Made by a program: the position numbers and the translations under genes
Part shown: in pieces, positions 1-5,351 of the stretch
Layout of the letters: each line of letters starts with the position of its first letter
Numbering within the stretch: position 1 is the first letter of the stretch
Source of the DNA: Ferrovibrio terrae_B
Lineage (GTDB): Bacteria > Pseudomonadota > Alphaproteobacteria > Ferrovibrionales > Ferrovibrionaceae
Length of the DNA stretch: 9,366 nucleotides
Direction: 5' to 3'
Assembly: GCF_943371255.1 (NCBI RefSeq)
Contig: NZ_CALRUC010000145.1
Span: forward strand, 1 to 9,366
Notes under the pieces: model-generated
Told to the model about the DNA's origin: nothing
Seen by the model: only the letters and a program-made list of their open reading frames with translations
Databases searched by the model: none

Positions 1-392
1 TCATAACCAGACGCGATATCGCGGAACAGCTTGGAATCGCGATACGCCTTCCAATGGCTGTAATCCCGCAGAATGAAGGGCGCATTGGTGATGGCGATCG
101 GCTTGTGAATCGAACCGGCAAAGGCAACACCGGTATAGATCATGTCGACGGTACCAAGGCCCAACGCTTCGTTGATCTGGTTCTCGTTGCCGAGCTGCGA
201 TGCCGGGAACACCTCGATCTGATACTTGTTGTTGGTGCGTTTGGCGATTTCGGCGGCCGCCCAAACGGCCTCGGTATGATAGGGCTCCGGTGTCTCGTAG
301 ACATGTGCCCATTTCAGCTTGGTCTGCGCTGCGGCCGGCAACGCAACGGCAAAGGCTGCCGCAATGGCAAAGCCCGTTACTATTCTTTTCAT
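1..392 (-). CDS. TRAP transporter solute-binding protein, DctP family (partial, C-terminus off the window)
   Basis: This is the N-terminal 130 residues of a periplasmic solute receptor of a tripartite ATP-independent periplasmic (TRAP) transporter. It would bind an organic acid-like substrate and hand it to DctQ/DctM membrane subunits, which should lie beyond the left edge. The first 22 or so residues form a Sec signal peptide (MKR start, an Ala/Val-rich core, and cleavage near AAAQ). The segments EVFPASQLGNE and GTVDMIYTG, then NAPFILRDY, are typical of DctP/DctP7 lobe I. The ATG is preceded by GGGAGAG at a 5-6 nt spacing. The gene starts 24 nt after the stop of the GntR regulator on the same strand, so the two are probably cotranscribed. 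The substrate cannot be named, because the conserved carboxylate-binding Arg lies outside the window. Confidence 0.9.
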   Translation of the reverse strand, partial: MKRIVTGFAIAAAFAVALPAAAQTKLKWAHVYETPEPYHTEAVWAAAEIAKRTNNKYQIEVFPASQLGNENQINEALGLGTVDMIYTGVAFAGSIHKPIAITNAPFILRDYSHWKAYRDSKLFRDIASGY

Positions 393-416
393 GTTTCTCT
401 CCCTTGTTTCTGAGTT

Positions 417-1229
417 TTACTGACTACTGGTTTTTCGCCCGGCTGGCCCGGGCAAAAGGAAAACTCCCGCTTCATCGACAAAAAAATCAGGATTGCGCCG
501 GCGAATATCAGGCAGGCTGTGGTCCAGCCCATCCAGATGGCTGCGCATGGCCGCGATTGCCCGCTCGGCATCGCGCTTTTCCATCGCGGTGAGCACGGCA
601 GCATGTTCCTTGGTCACCCGCAGCATGCGGCCGCCTTCCGGCAGGGTCAGGTGGCGGATGCGGTCGACCTGCACCTTCACCTGGTTAACCAGTTGCCAGA
701 TGCCCGGATAACCGGCGGCTTCGGCGATGGCGGCGTGAAAAGCCTCGTCGGCGGCATGGAAGCCCTTGCGATCATCGGCCTTGGCCGCCTCACGCTGGCG
801 CTCGACCAGAGACCACAGACCGGTGATCTGGCTCTTTGTCGCCCGCCTGCTCGCCTCGCGCACAGCCACCTCTTCCAGCGCCTTGCGGATGACGATGGCC
901 TCATTCAACTGCGCATAGGGGATGCGGCTGACCGTCGTGCCGGATTTCGGCACGATCTCAACCAGCCCTTCATCGGCCAGCCGCAGCAAGGCCTCGCGCA
1001 CCGGTGTGCGGCTGACGCCATATCGGCTGGCCAGATCGTTTTCCGACAGGCTGGCGCCCGGCTGGATGCGCAGGGCGATGATGTCCTCATGCAGGGTTTC
1101 ATACACCAGCACGGCCGAGGTCGCGCGCGGCGCCTGACTGGGGCGGCCAAGCCTTGCCTTCGCCGGTGGCGCGATGCGCGGCCGGTTGGGCTGCCGCTTG
1201 GCGGCTGCTTTGCGCGATGGCTGTGGCAC
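417..1229 (-). CDS. GntR-family transcriptional regulator, FadR/FCD subfamily
   Basis: This is a DNA-binding repressor-type regulator. In numbering from the GTG start (270 aa), the winged helix covers about residues 43-105, with the typical signature YGVSRTPVREALLRL. The all-helical FCD ligand-binding domain follows to about residue 235. The FCD metal/carboxylate-binding set is complete: D161 and H165 (DEAFH), H209 (KEHAAVL) and H231 (MRSHLDG). I prefer the GTG at 1229, with GGAGG 10 nt upstream, over the in-frame ATG at 1310. The longer version would put a near-perfect operator-like palindrome inside codons 3-10 and add an Arg/Gly-rich tail unlike the family. Even the short form keeps a basic, Ala/Pro-rich N-terminal tail of about 37 residues. 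The gene lies 24 nt upstream of the TRAP binding-protein gene, which suggests it controls uptake of that transporter's substrate. The ligand is unknown. Confidence 0.88.
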   Translation of the reverse strand: MPQPSRKAAAKRQPNRPRIAPPAKARLGRPSQAPRATSAVLVYETLHEDIIALRIQPGASLSENDLASRYGVSRTPVREALLRLADEGLVEIVPKSGTTVSRIPYAQLNEAIVIRKALEEVAVREASRRATKSQITGLWSLVERQREAAKADDRKGFHAADEAFHAAIAEAAGYPGIWQLVNQVKVQVDRIRHLTLPEGGRMLRVTKEHAAVLTAMEKRDAERAIAAMRSHLDGLDHSLPDIRRRNPDFFVDEAGVFLLPGPAGRKTSSQ

Positions 1230-1280
1230 TGACTGCCCGCCTCCCTGACGCGACGCCGTTATCCGGCGCCTCTCTTGTTT

Positions 1281-1304
1281 CCATATCTTGTATGCAAGAT
1301 ATGG
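1281..1304. promoter_or_regulatory. Probable GntR/FCD operator palindrome
   Basis: A 24-bp inverted repeat has arms CCATATCTTG and CAAGATATGG around TATG. Its core TTGTATGCAA resembles sites bound by FadR/FCD-type GntR proteins, which recognise short GT...AC palindromes. It lies 52 bp upstream of the proposed GTG start of the GntR gene. A TTGCAT at 1313-1318 (minus strand) could be a -35 element that would put the -10 inside the palindrome, which suits autorepression. The symmetry is seen directly; binding is inferred. Confidence 0.65.
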
Positions 1305-1377
1305 CTGCATCCATGCAAGCGCGAAATGCAGCCGCTTTGCACGTGTTTATGGGTGCAGCGCAGCACGATGGGAGGGA

Positions 1378-1454
1378 TGGCGTGCCCTGGTGGATTCGAA
1401 CCACCGACCTGCCGCTTAGAAGGCGGCTGCTCTATCCAACTGAGCTAAGGGCAC
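1378..1454 (-). tRNA. tRNA-Arg (anticodon UCU)
   Basis: The minus strand folds into a full cloverleaf of 77 nt including an encoded CCA. The acceptor stem is GTGCCCT/AGGGCAC with discriminator G. The D-arm is GCTC/GAGC, the anticodon stem GCCGC/GCGGC with loop CTTCTAA, and the T-arm GGTGG-TTCGAAT-CCACC. The anticodon TCT (plus-strand positions 1418-1420) reads AGA/AGG Arg codons. It lies between the NDUFS4-like gene and the GntR gene, with no obvious U-rich terminator after it. Confidence 0.96.
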
Positions 1455-1477
1455 TTAGGTAAAACACTAGAAACGGC

Positions 1478-1500
1478 AACGGCCGGCGAGGCCGGCCGTT
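1478..1500 (-). terminator. GC-rich hairpin after the NDUFS4-like gene (possible terminator)
   Basis: A perfect 10-bp stem (AACGGCCGGC / GCCGGCCGTT) has a 3-nt GAG loop. It starts 22 nt after the stop codon of the NDUFS4-like gene and 24 nt before the 5' end of tRNA-Arg. On the minus strand it is followed only by a weak T-tract (GTTTCT, then GTTTTAC). It may be a modest intrinsic terminator or an mRNA 3'-end stabiliser. If it stops transcription efficiently, tRNA-Arg needs a promoter in a very short space. Confidence 0.55.
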
Positions 1501-1522
1501 TCGGGCACCTCGCCAACCGGAT

Positions 1523-1819
1523 TTAGCGGATTCTGGTATACGCGAAGTTATCGGCATAGGCGCGGCGGTTCAGCTTGCGCGCCTGCGGCTCTTCGATCTC
1601 GTAGGCGATGCCGCGCTTGTCGGCATAGGCCACCGCCTCTTCCTTGGTGTCGAACTTGAGCGTCAGTTGGCCCAGCGTGCCGGCGGCGCCGGTCCAGCCC
1701 ATCAGCGGCTCGACGAAACGGCTGTCCGCGGTGTCGTATTCCAGAACCCACTGGCGGGTCCGCGCCTTGCCGGACTGCATGGCGGTTTTGGTCGGTTGAT
1801 AGATACGCGCCTTGGTCAT
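1523..1819 (-). CDS. NDUFS4-like accessory subunit of respiratory complex I (ETC complex I conserved region)
   Basis: This 98-aa protein matches the ETC_C1_NDUFS4 family (PF04800). Members are the alphaproteobacterial counterpart of the mitochondrial 18-kDa subunit, a peripheral-arm accessory subunit of NADH:ubiquinone oxidoreductase on the inner face of the cytoplasmic membrane. Visible family signatures are RQWVLEYD (about residues 22-29), EPLMGWT near 37-43, LKFDTKEEAVAYA near 53-65, and the ending YADNFAYTR. The length is normal for bacterial members. I chose the ATG at 1819 because the family starts with a short MTKARIYQP-type N-terminus; the upstream ATG at 1852 would add 11 non-conserved residues. 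The RBS is weak (CAGGGG, about 9 nt upstream). The gene begins 57 nt after the CCA end of tRNA-Pro, so it may share the tRNA transcript. The nuo operon is not in this window. Confidence 0.93.
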   Translation of the reverse strand: MTKARIYQPTKTAMQSGKARTRQWVLEYDTADSRFVEPLMGWTGAAGTLGQLTLKFDTKEEAVAYADKRGIAYEIEEPQARKLNRRAYADNFAYTRIR

Positions 1820-1876
1820 GCTCAAAAACCCCTGATCCTGCCAGCCTGGCATGTCTGGCGATTGGCCGGGCTATTA

Positions 1877-1953
1877 TGGTCGGGGTGACTGGATTCGAAC
1901 CAGCGACTTCTTGCTCCCAAAGCAAGCGCTCTACCAGACTGAGCTACACCCCG
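1877..1953 (-). tRNA. tRNA-Pro (anticodon UGG)
   Basis: The minus strand gives a 77-nt cloverleaf with an encoded CCA. The acceptor stem is CGGGGTG/CACCCCG with discriminator A. The D-arm is GCTC/GAGC, the anticodon stem CTTGC/GCAAG with loop TTTGGGA (anticodon at plus-strand positions 1917-1919), and the T-arm GCTGG-TTCGAAT-CCAGT with one G-U pair. It reads CCA/CCG Pro codons. It lies 57 nt upstream of the NDUFS4-like gene on the same strand. Confidence 0.97.
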
Positions 1954-2053
1954 CCCTAAATAGCGGAAAAGCGTGCGCCTTTTAGCATGAAGCCGGGCCG
2001 GCCGGCCAGCCTTCCAGGGGGCTGCAGAGCCCGGAAACGCCGTTCAGGCAGGG

Positions 2054-2539
2054 TCAGCGCTTGGGGGCCCGGCCGAAAATGGCGTGGTCCACCGTGTCGC
2101 CTGGCTTGATGCCCAGCCGGGACACCGTGCCGCCATTGACCTCCAGCACGGCCCGGACAGGGCCGGTGGAATTGACCCCGCTTTCGTCATGGGGGATTGC
2201 ACGCTGGTGGATGTTGAGGATCGTGCCGTCAGCCTTGATGAACAGCATGTCGAGCGGCAGCAAAGTATTGCGCATCCAGAACGACGCCATCTGCTCCTGC
2301 TTGAAGTCGAACAGCATGCCGGCATCCGGCGCCATGCTGTTGCGGAACATCATGCCGCGCGACCGCGACATGTCAGTGTCCGCCAGTTCGACGCGAAAGC
2401 GCTTCGGACCCTTTGCCGTGTTAATGACCAGATCGCTCTGCGGCAGGGTCGGCTGCGGCTGGGCCTGGATGGGGGATGCAATGACAGCGGCGAGCAAAAC
2501 CATGCCGCATAGAACGGCAAACCAGCGACTGAGTTTCAC
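2054..2539 (-). CDS. Exported DUF192 family protein
   Basis: This 161-aa protein has an N-terminal signal peptide or membrane anchor (KLSRW, then a hydrophobic core to about residue 22, with cleavage near IQAQ). A complete DUF192 domain (PF02643) spans about residues 38-157. Signatures are SRGMMFRNSM (60-69), GMLFDF (74-79), FWMRNTLLPLDMLFI (87-101) and VLEVNGG (131-137), ending with GIKPGDTV (143-150). The family is widespread but its biochemical role is not established, so no function is assigned. The start is GTG at 2539, overlapping the deacetylase stop in a GTGA arrangement, which suggests translational coupling. A GAGAGG lies about 9-10 nt upstream. After the stop, about 100 nt of GC-rich sequence with short hairpins but no T-run leads to tRNA-Pro. 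Confidence 0.93.
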   Translation of the reverse strand: MKLSRWFAVLCGMVLLAAVIASPIQAQPQPTLPQSDLVINTAKGPKRFRVELADTDMSRSRGMMFRNSMAPDAGMLFDFKQEQMASFWMRNTLLPLDMLFIKADGTILNIHQRAIPHDESGVNSTGPVRAVLEVNGGTVSRLGIKPGDTVDHAIFGRAPKR

Positions 2540-3651
2540 GCCTTCATCCTCTCTTTTACGCGACGCACCAGCCCGCGCACATCCTCACGTACCACACCCT
2601 GTCGCGGCGCATCGCCCAACGTCACGAACCAGTGCTCGGGTGGTTCACGGCCGGCGCTGCGGCTCCAGCTCAGGGCCCGCAGCAGGCTTTCCGCGGCCGG
2701 CGGCAGGCGGTCGGGTTTTTCCAGGCCGTTCAGCTCGGCCCAGATCCCGGTCCAGCAACGCGCCACCGACCAGGGATTATAACCGCCGCCGCCAAGCACC
2801 AACAGGCGGGATGCCAGGGATTTAAGCGCTGCGACGGCATGCCACAAGGCACCATTCGACAATGTCTGCTTGCCGAGCGGATCGTCGGCCAGGGCATCGG
2901 CACCGCACTGGATCACCAGCGCGTCGGGCGCAAAGGATTCCACCAGCGGGCCGATGGCGTCCTCGATCAGGGCTGCCATCTCGTCATCAATCATCCCCGG
3001 CGGCACCGGGAGATTGAACAGGTTGCCGGCGCCCTCCTCGTCCAGGCGGCCCGAATGCGGCCAGCGGCCGGCTTCGTGCACCGACACCACCATCACCCGC
3101 GCATCAGTGGCAAAGGCATCGGCGACGCCATCACCGTGATGGACATCGAGATCGACATAGGCGATGCGCGACAGGCCGCCATCCAGCATGGCCAGGATCG
3201 CCAGCACCGGGTCGTTGAAATAGCAGAAACCCGAAGCCTGCGCCGGCCGGCCGTGATGAGTGCCGCCGCCGGGACTATAGACGATGCCGCCATCCTTCAG
3301 CAGGCGGTCGGCGGCAATCAGGCTGCCGCCGACGCCCGTGGCCGGGCGGCGGAACATGGTGCCATAGATCGGATTGCCGCCACGGCCGAGATTGAAGCGC
3401 TCGGACTCGGCTGCACTGATGCTGAGGGTCCGCTCGGCAGTCTGGACCGCGGCGATGTAATCCTGATGGTGAAAGCGGCCAAGCTGGTCCGGCGTGGCAG
3501 GCCGGCTTTCGCGATACTGGCCCGGCTGCAGCCAGCCCAGCGCATCGACCATATCCATTACCGTCGATACGCGCGGGATCGACAGCGGGTGCTTCCCGCC
3601 CAGGCTGGAATGCCGGTAAATCTCGTTGCCGATGAAAAGAGGCTGATGCAT
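2536..3651 (-). CDS. Histone deacetylase-family (class I HDAC/AcuC-like) zinc amidohydrolase
   Basis: This 371-aa cytoplasmic enzyme of the arginase/deacetylase fold would remove acyl groups from acetyl-lysine in proteins or from small acetylated amines. The full catalytic set is visible: the His dyad H132-H133 in GGGTHHG, zinc ligands D169 and H171 in YVDLDVHHGDG, the third ligand D252 in QCGADAL, and the catalytic Tyr in GGGGYN (Y291). The length and the N-terminal GGKHPLSIPR resemble bacterial AcuC and class I HDACs rather than acetylpolyamine amidohydrolases. Acetyl-CoA synthetase is a known AcuC target in Bacillus; the target here is unknown. The ATG at 3651 lacks a clear Shine-Dalgarno sequence, and a promoter candidate ends only 6 nt upstream, so the mRNA may be leaderless. 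Its last codons overlap the DUF192 start. Confidence 0.93.
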   Translation of the reverse strand: MHQPLFIGNEIYRHSSLGGKHPLSIPRVSTVMDMVDALGWLQPGQYRESRPATPDQLGRFHHQDYIAAVQTAERTLSISAAESERFNLGRGGNPIYGTMFRRPATGVGGSLIAADRLLKDGGIVYSPGGGTHHGRPAQASGFCYFNDPVLAILAMLDGGLSRIAYVDLDVHHGDGVADAFATDARVMVVSVHEAGRWPHSGRLDEEGAGNLFNLPVPPGMIDDEMAALIEDAIGPLVESFAPDALVIQCGADALADDPLGKQTLSNGALWHAVAALKSLASRLLVLGGGGYNPWSVARCWTGIWAELNGLEKPDRLPPAAESLLRALSWSRSAGREPPEHWFVTLGDAPRQGVVREDVRGLVRRVKERMKA

Positions 3652-3657
3652 AGGCAG

Positions 3658-3685
3658 AATCTAGCGGCCCGGCGGGCCTTAACAA
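3658..3685 (-). promoter_or_regulatory. Candidate deacetylase promoter (TTGTTA-N16-TAGATT)
   Basis: On the minus strand, TTGTTA (3680-3685) and TAGATT (3658-3663) are 16 nt apart; each matches the sigma70 consensus at 4 of 6 positions. The -10 element ends 6 nt before the deacetylase ATG, so transcription would begin at or next to the start codon. The spacer holds a small GGCCC/GGGCC palindrome. It shares its -35 with the divergent thi promoter. Confidence 0.45.
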
Positions 3686-3706
3686 GCCACCCGGTCGGCC
3701 TATAAT
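3679..3706 (+). promoter_or_regulatory. Sigma70-like promoter of the thiZXY operon
   Basis: TTAACA (3679-3684, 5 of 6 matches to the -35 consensus) and a perfect TATAAT (3701-3706) are separated by 16 nt. The expected transcription start at about 3712-3714 falls just before the 5' strand of the riboswitch P1 stem, so the RNA begins almost directly with the aptamer. This agreement with the RNA start supports the promoter. Confidence 0.75.
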
Positions 3707-3714
3707 GGCGCGTT

Positions 3715-3811
3715 GCCTCTGAGGGGGAGCCGATGGGCGGCTGAGAGGTCCGGGTTATCCGGACGACCCCTCGAACCTGATCCGGTTGATACCGGCGTAG
3801 GGATCAGCGGC
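3715..3811 (+). promoter_or_regulatory. TPP riboswitch (THI element)
   Basis: The leader has all conserved THI-box blocks: CTGAGA (3741-3746), GAACCTGATC (3773-3782) and GCGTAGGGA (3795-3803). The helices can be drawn. P1 is GCC-CTGA with TCAG-GGC (3715-3722/3804-3811, one mismatch). P2 is GAGGGG (3721-3726) with CCCCTC (3767-3772), so its first bases compete with the end of P1. P3 is AGCC/GGCT (3728-3731/3739-3742). An optional P3a is GTCCGG/CCGGAC (3748-3753/3759-3764), P4 is CCT/AGG, and P5 is CCGG/CCGG (3782-3785/3792-3795). Such aptamers bind thiamin pyrophosphate and switch thiamin genes off. The aptamer ends 1 nt before the only plausible upstream thiZ start, and the sole Shine-Dalgarno match (AGGGA, 3799-3803) is in its conserved 3' strand. 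No separate terminator fits in between, so control is probably translational. Confidence 0.95.
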
Positions 3812-3812
3812 T

Positions 3813-4556
3813 TTGCCATTGCACTCTTCCCTGTCTCCCAGCCCCACTCCGTCTGCCGGCTTCCACCTGGCAGGGCCGGCCTTTGCCTATGGCCATCACC
3901 CGGTCCTGGCGCCCTTTGCGCTCGATCTGGCGCCGGGCGAGACCGTTGCCATCCTGGGTACCAGCGGCTGCGGCAAGAGCACCCTGCTCCGGCTGCTGGC
4001 CGGTCTGCTGCCGGGCGGCAGCCCTGCCCTCGCCGGTCAGGTCGCCTGGATGGCCCAGCAGGATCTGCTGCTGCCGTGGTGCAGCCTGCTGGACAACGTG
4101 CTGCTGGGCGTCCGCCTGCGTGGCGAGCAGCCCGATACCGGCCGCGCCATGACCCTCCTGGGCCGGCTGGGACTGACCGACTGGGCTGATGCCTTTCCGG
4201 CGACCCTGTCGGGCGGCATGCGGCAGCGCGCGGCACTGGCCCGCACCCTGATGGAAGACCGCCCCCTGGTGCTGATGGACGAGCCCTTCTCGTCGCTGGA
4301 TGCCATCACCCGTGCCGCCATGCAGTCCCTGGCCAGCGCATTGCTGGCCGACCGGGCCGTGCTGCTGGTCACGCATGATCCGGCTGAAGCCTGCCGCATG
4401 GCCGACCGTGTCTTCGTGATGGCCGGCCGGCCGGCGCAACTGAAACAGATCGCTGTGCTGGAAGGCCCGAAACCGCGCGACCCGCTGATGCCCGAGCTGT
4501 TGCCGGCGCTACGCGCGATCCATGCCGCGCTGGCCACGACGGGCGCCGCCACATGA
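3813..4556 (+). CDS. thiZ: ABC transporter ATP-binding protein for thiamin pyrimidine precursor
   Basis: This 247-aa ATPase subunit would power uptake of a thiamin pyrimidine precursor at the inner face of the membrane. All nucleotide-binding motifs are present: Walker A GTSGCGKST (49-57), Q-loop AQQD (81-84), signature LSGGMRQ (132-138), Walker B LVLMDEP (152-158, catalytic E157) and H-loop VTHD (H188). It belongs to the nitrate/taurine/NMT1-type ATPase group; the TPP riboswitch and the NMT1-type binding protein point to ThiZ. There is no in-frame ATG before residue 80. TTG at 3813 is the first start possible in this frame (an in-frame TAG lies at 3798) and sits 9 nt after AGGGA. TTG at 3819 is an alternative. 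The gene overlaps thiX by ATGA. Confidence 0.88.
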   Translation: MPLHSSLSPSPTPSAGFHLAGPAFAYGHHPVLAPFALDLAPGETVAILGTSGCGKSTLLRLLAGLLPGGSPALAGQVAWMAQQDLLLPWCSLLDNVLLGVRLRGEQPDTGRAMTLLGRLGLTDWADAFPATLSGGMRQRAALARTLMEDRPLVLMDEPFSSLDAITRAAMQSLASALLADRAVLLVTHDPAEACRMADRVFVMAGRPAQLKQIAVLEGPKPRDPLMPELLPALRAIHAALATTGAAT

Positions 4557-5326
4557 TCGCCCGGCTCCGCCCGCTGCTGACCCTGTGCGGCCTGCTGCTG
4601 TTGTGGCAGGCCGTGGTCACGTTGTTTGCCCTGCCGCCCTATATCCTGCCGGCACCGCATCGTGTCGCGCTCGCCATGATCGAGCATGCAGGTCTGCTGC
4701 TGGGTGAAGCCGCTGTAACGATCACTGAAATGCTGCTCGGGCTGCTATTCGGTGCCCTGCTCGGGTGCTGTGCTGCACTCGGCCTGCTGGTCTCGGCGGC
4801 GGCGCGGCGCTGGCTGCTGCCGCTGCTGATCGCCAGCCAGGCCATCCCGGTCTTTGCCCTCGCGCCCCTGCTGGTGCTGTGGTTCGGCTTCGGCATGGCA
4901 TCCAAAATCGTGATGGCCATGCTGGTGATCTTCTTTCCGGTCGCCGTCGCGCTTTATGACGGCCTGCGCCGCACCGATGCGGGTTGGCTGGAACTGGCGC
5001 GTGTCATGACAGGCGATGCGCCGCAACATCGCCTGCGTATCCTGCTGCATGTGCGGCTGCGCGCTGCCCTGCCCGCCTTTGCCAGCGGCCTCAAGATCGC
5101 CGCCGCAGTCGCGCCCATCGGCGCGGTGATCGGCGAATGGGTCGGCGCCAGCGCAGGCCTTGGTTTTCGCATGCTGCAAGCCAATGCCCGCGTGCAGACC
5201 GACCTGATGTTTGCCGCCCTGATCGTACTCGCGCTATGCGCCGTCGCGCTCTATGCCGCCGTCGATGCCTTGTCGCGCCGCATGCTGCGCTGGCAGGCCG
5301 ACAGCCATGCTTCATCCCATTCGTAA
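4553..5326 (+). CDS. thiX: ABC transporter permease for thiamin pyrimidine precursor
   Basis: This 257-aa inner-membrane permease has the binding-protein-dependent transport fold (BPD_transp_1) with about six hydrophobic segments. The first spans about residues 5-28, and others fall near 50-75, 85-105, 110-130, 180-200 and 215-240. The cytoplasmic EAA-like coupling loop is recognisable at about 143-170 (GWLELARVMTGDAPQHR, then LRAALPAFASGLKIA). It would form the channel with ThiZ on the inside and receive substrate from ThiY. It starts with ATG inside the thiZ stop (ATGA), so the two are translationally coupled. thiY follows 25 nt after its stop. The nearest alternative reading is a taurine/nitrate-type permease; the riboswitch decides for thiamin. 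Confidence 0.88.
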   Translation: MIARLRPLLTLCGLLLLWQAVVTLFALPPYILPAPHRVALAMIEHAGLLLGEAAVTITEMLLGLLFGALLGCCAALGLLVSAAARRWLLPLLIASQAIPVFALAPLLVLWFGFGMASKIVMAMLVIFFPVAVALYDGLRRTDAGWLELARVMTGDAPQHRLRILLHVRLRAALPAFASGLKIAAAVAPIGAVIGEWVGASAGLGFRMLQANARVQTDLMFAALIVLALCAVALYAAVDALSRRMLRWQADSHASSHS

Positions 5327-5351
5327 GCGTATTCCCGAAGGAGTCATCACC

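Noticed and set aside
519..1232. Plus-strand frame (237 codons) opposite the GntR gene
   Set aside because: It lies antisense to a clear GntR/FCD coding region, has no recognisable motif and no convincing RBS.
1378..1953. tRNA genes as integration sites of a mobile element
   Set aside because: No duplicated tRNA 3' ends, integrase or other mobile genes are seen in the window.
1954..2053. Terminator after the DUF192 gene
   Set aside because: Short GC hairpins (GGGCT/AGCCC and a GGCC-rich block) exist but no T-run follows, so an intrinsic terminator is not supported.
2061..2825. Plus-strand frame (254 codons) opposite DUF192 and the 3' part of the deacetylase gene
   Set aside because: It spans two well-supported minus-strand genes and their overlap, and shows no domain pattern.
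2632..3705. Long plus-strand frame (357 codons) opposite the deacetylase gene
   Set aside because: It is an antisense shadow of a gene with every catalytic motif intact; its translation is Gln/Arg/Ala/His-rich with no family signature, as expected from GC-rich reverse frames.
3804..4439. Minus-strand frame (211 codons) opposite thiZ and the riboswitch
   Set aside because: It is antisense to thiZ, which has all ABC motifs; its composition is low-complexity Gln/Gly/Arg typical of shadow frames.
5253..5351. N-terminal extension of thiY back to 5253
   Set aside because: It would overlap thiX by over 70 nt and hide the signal peptide; the ATG at 5352 has AAGGAG 8 nt upstream.
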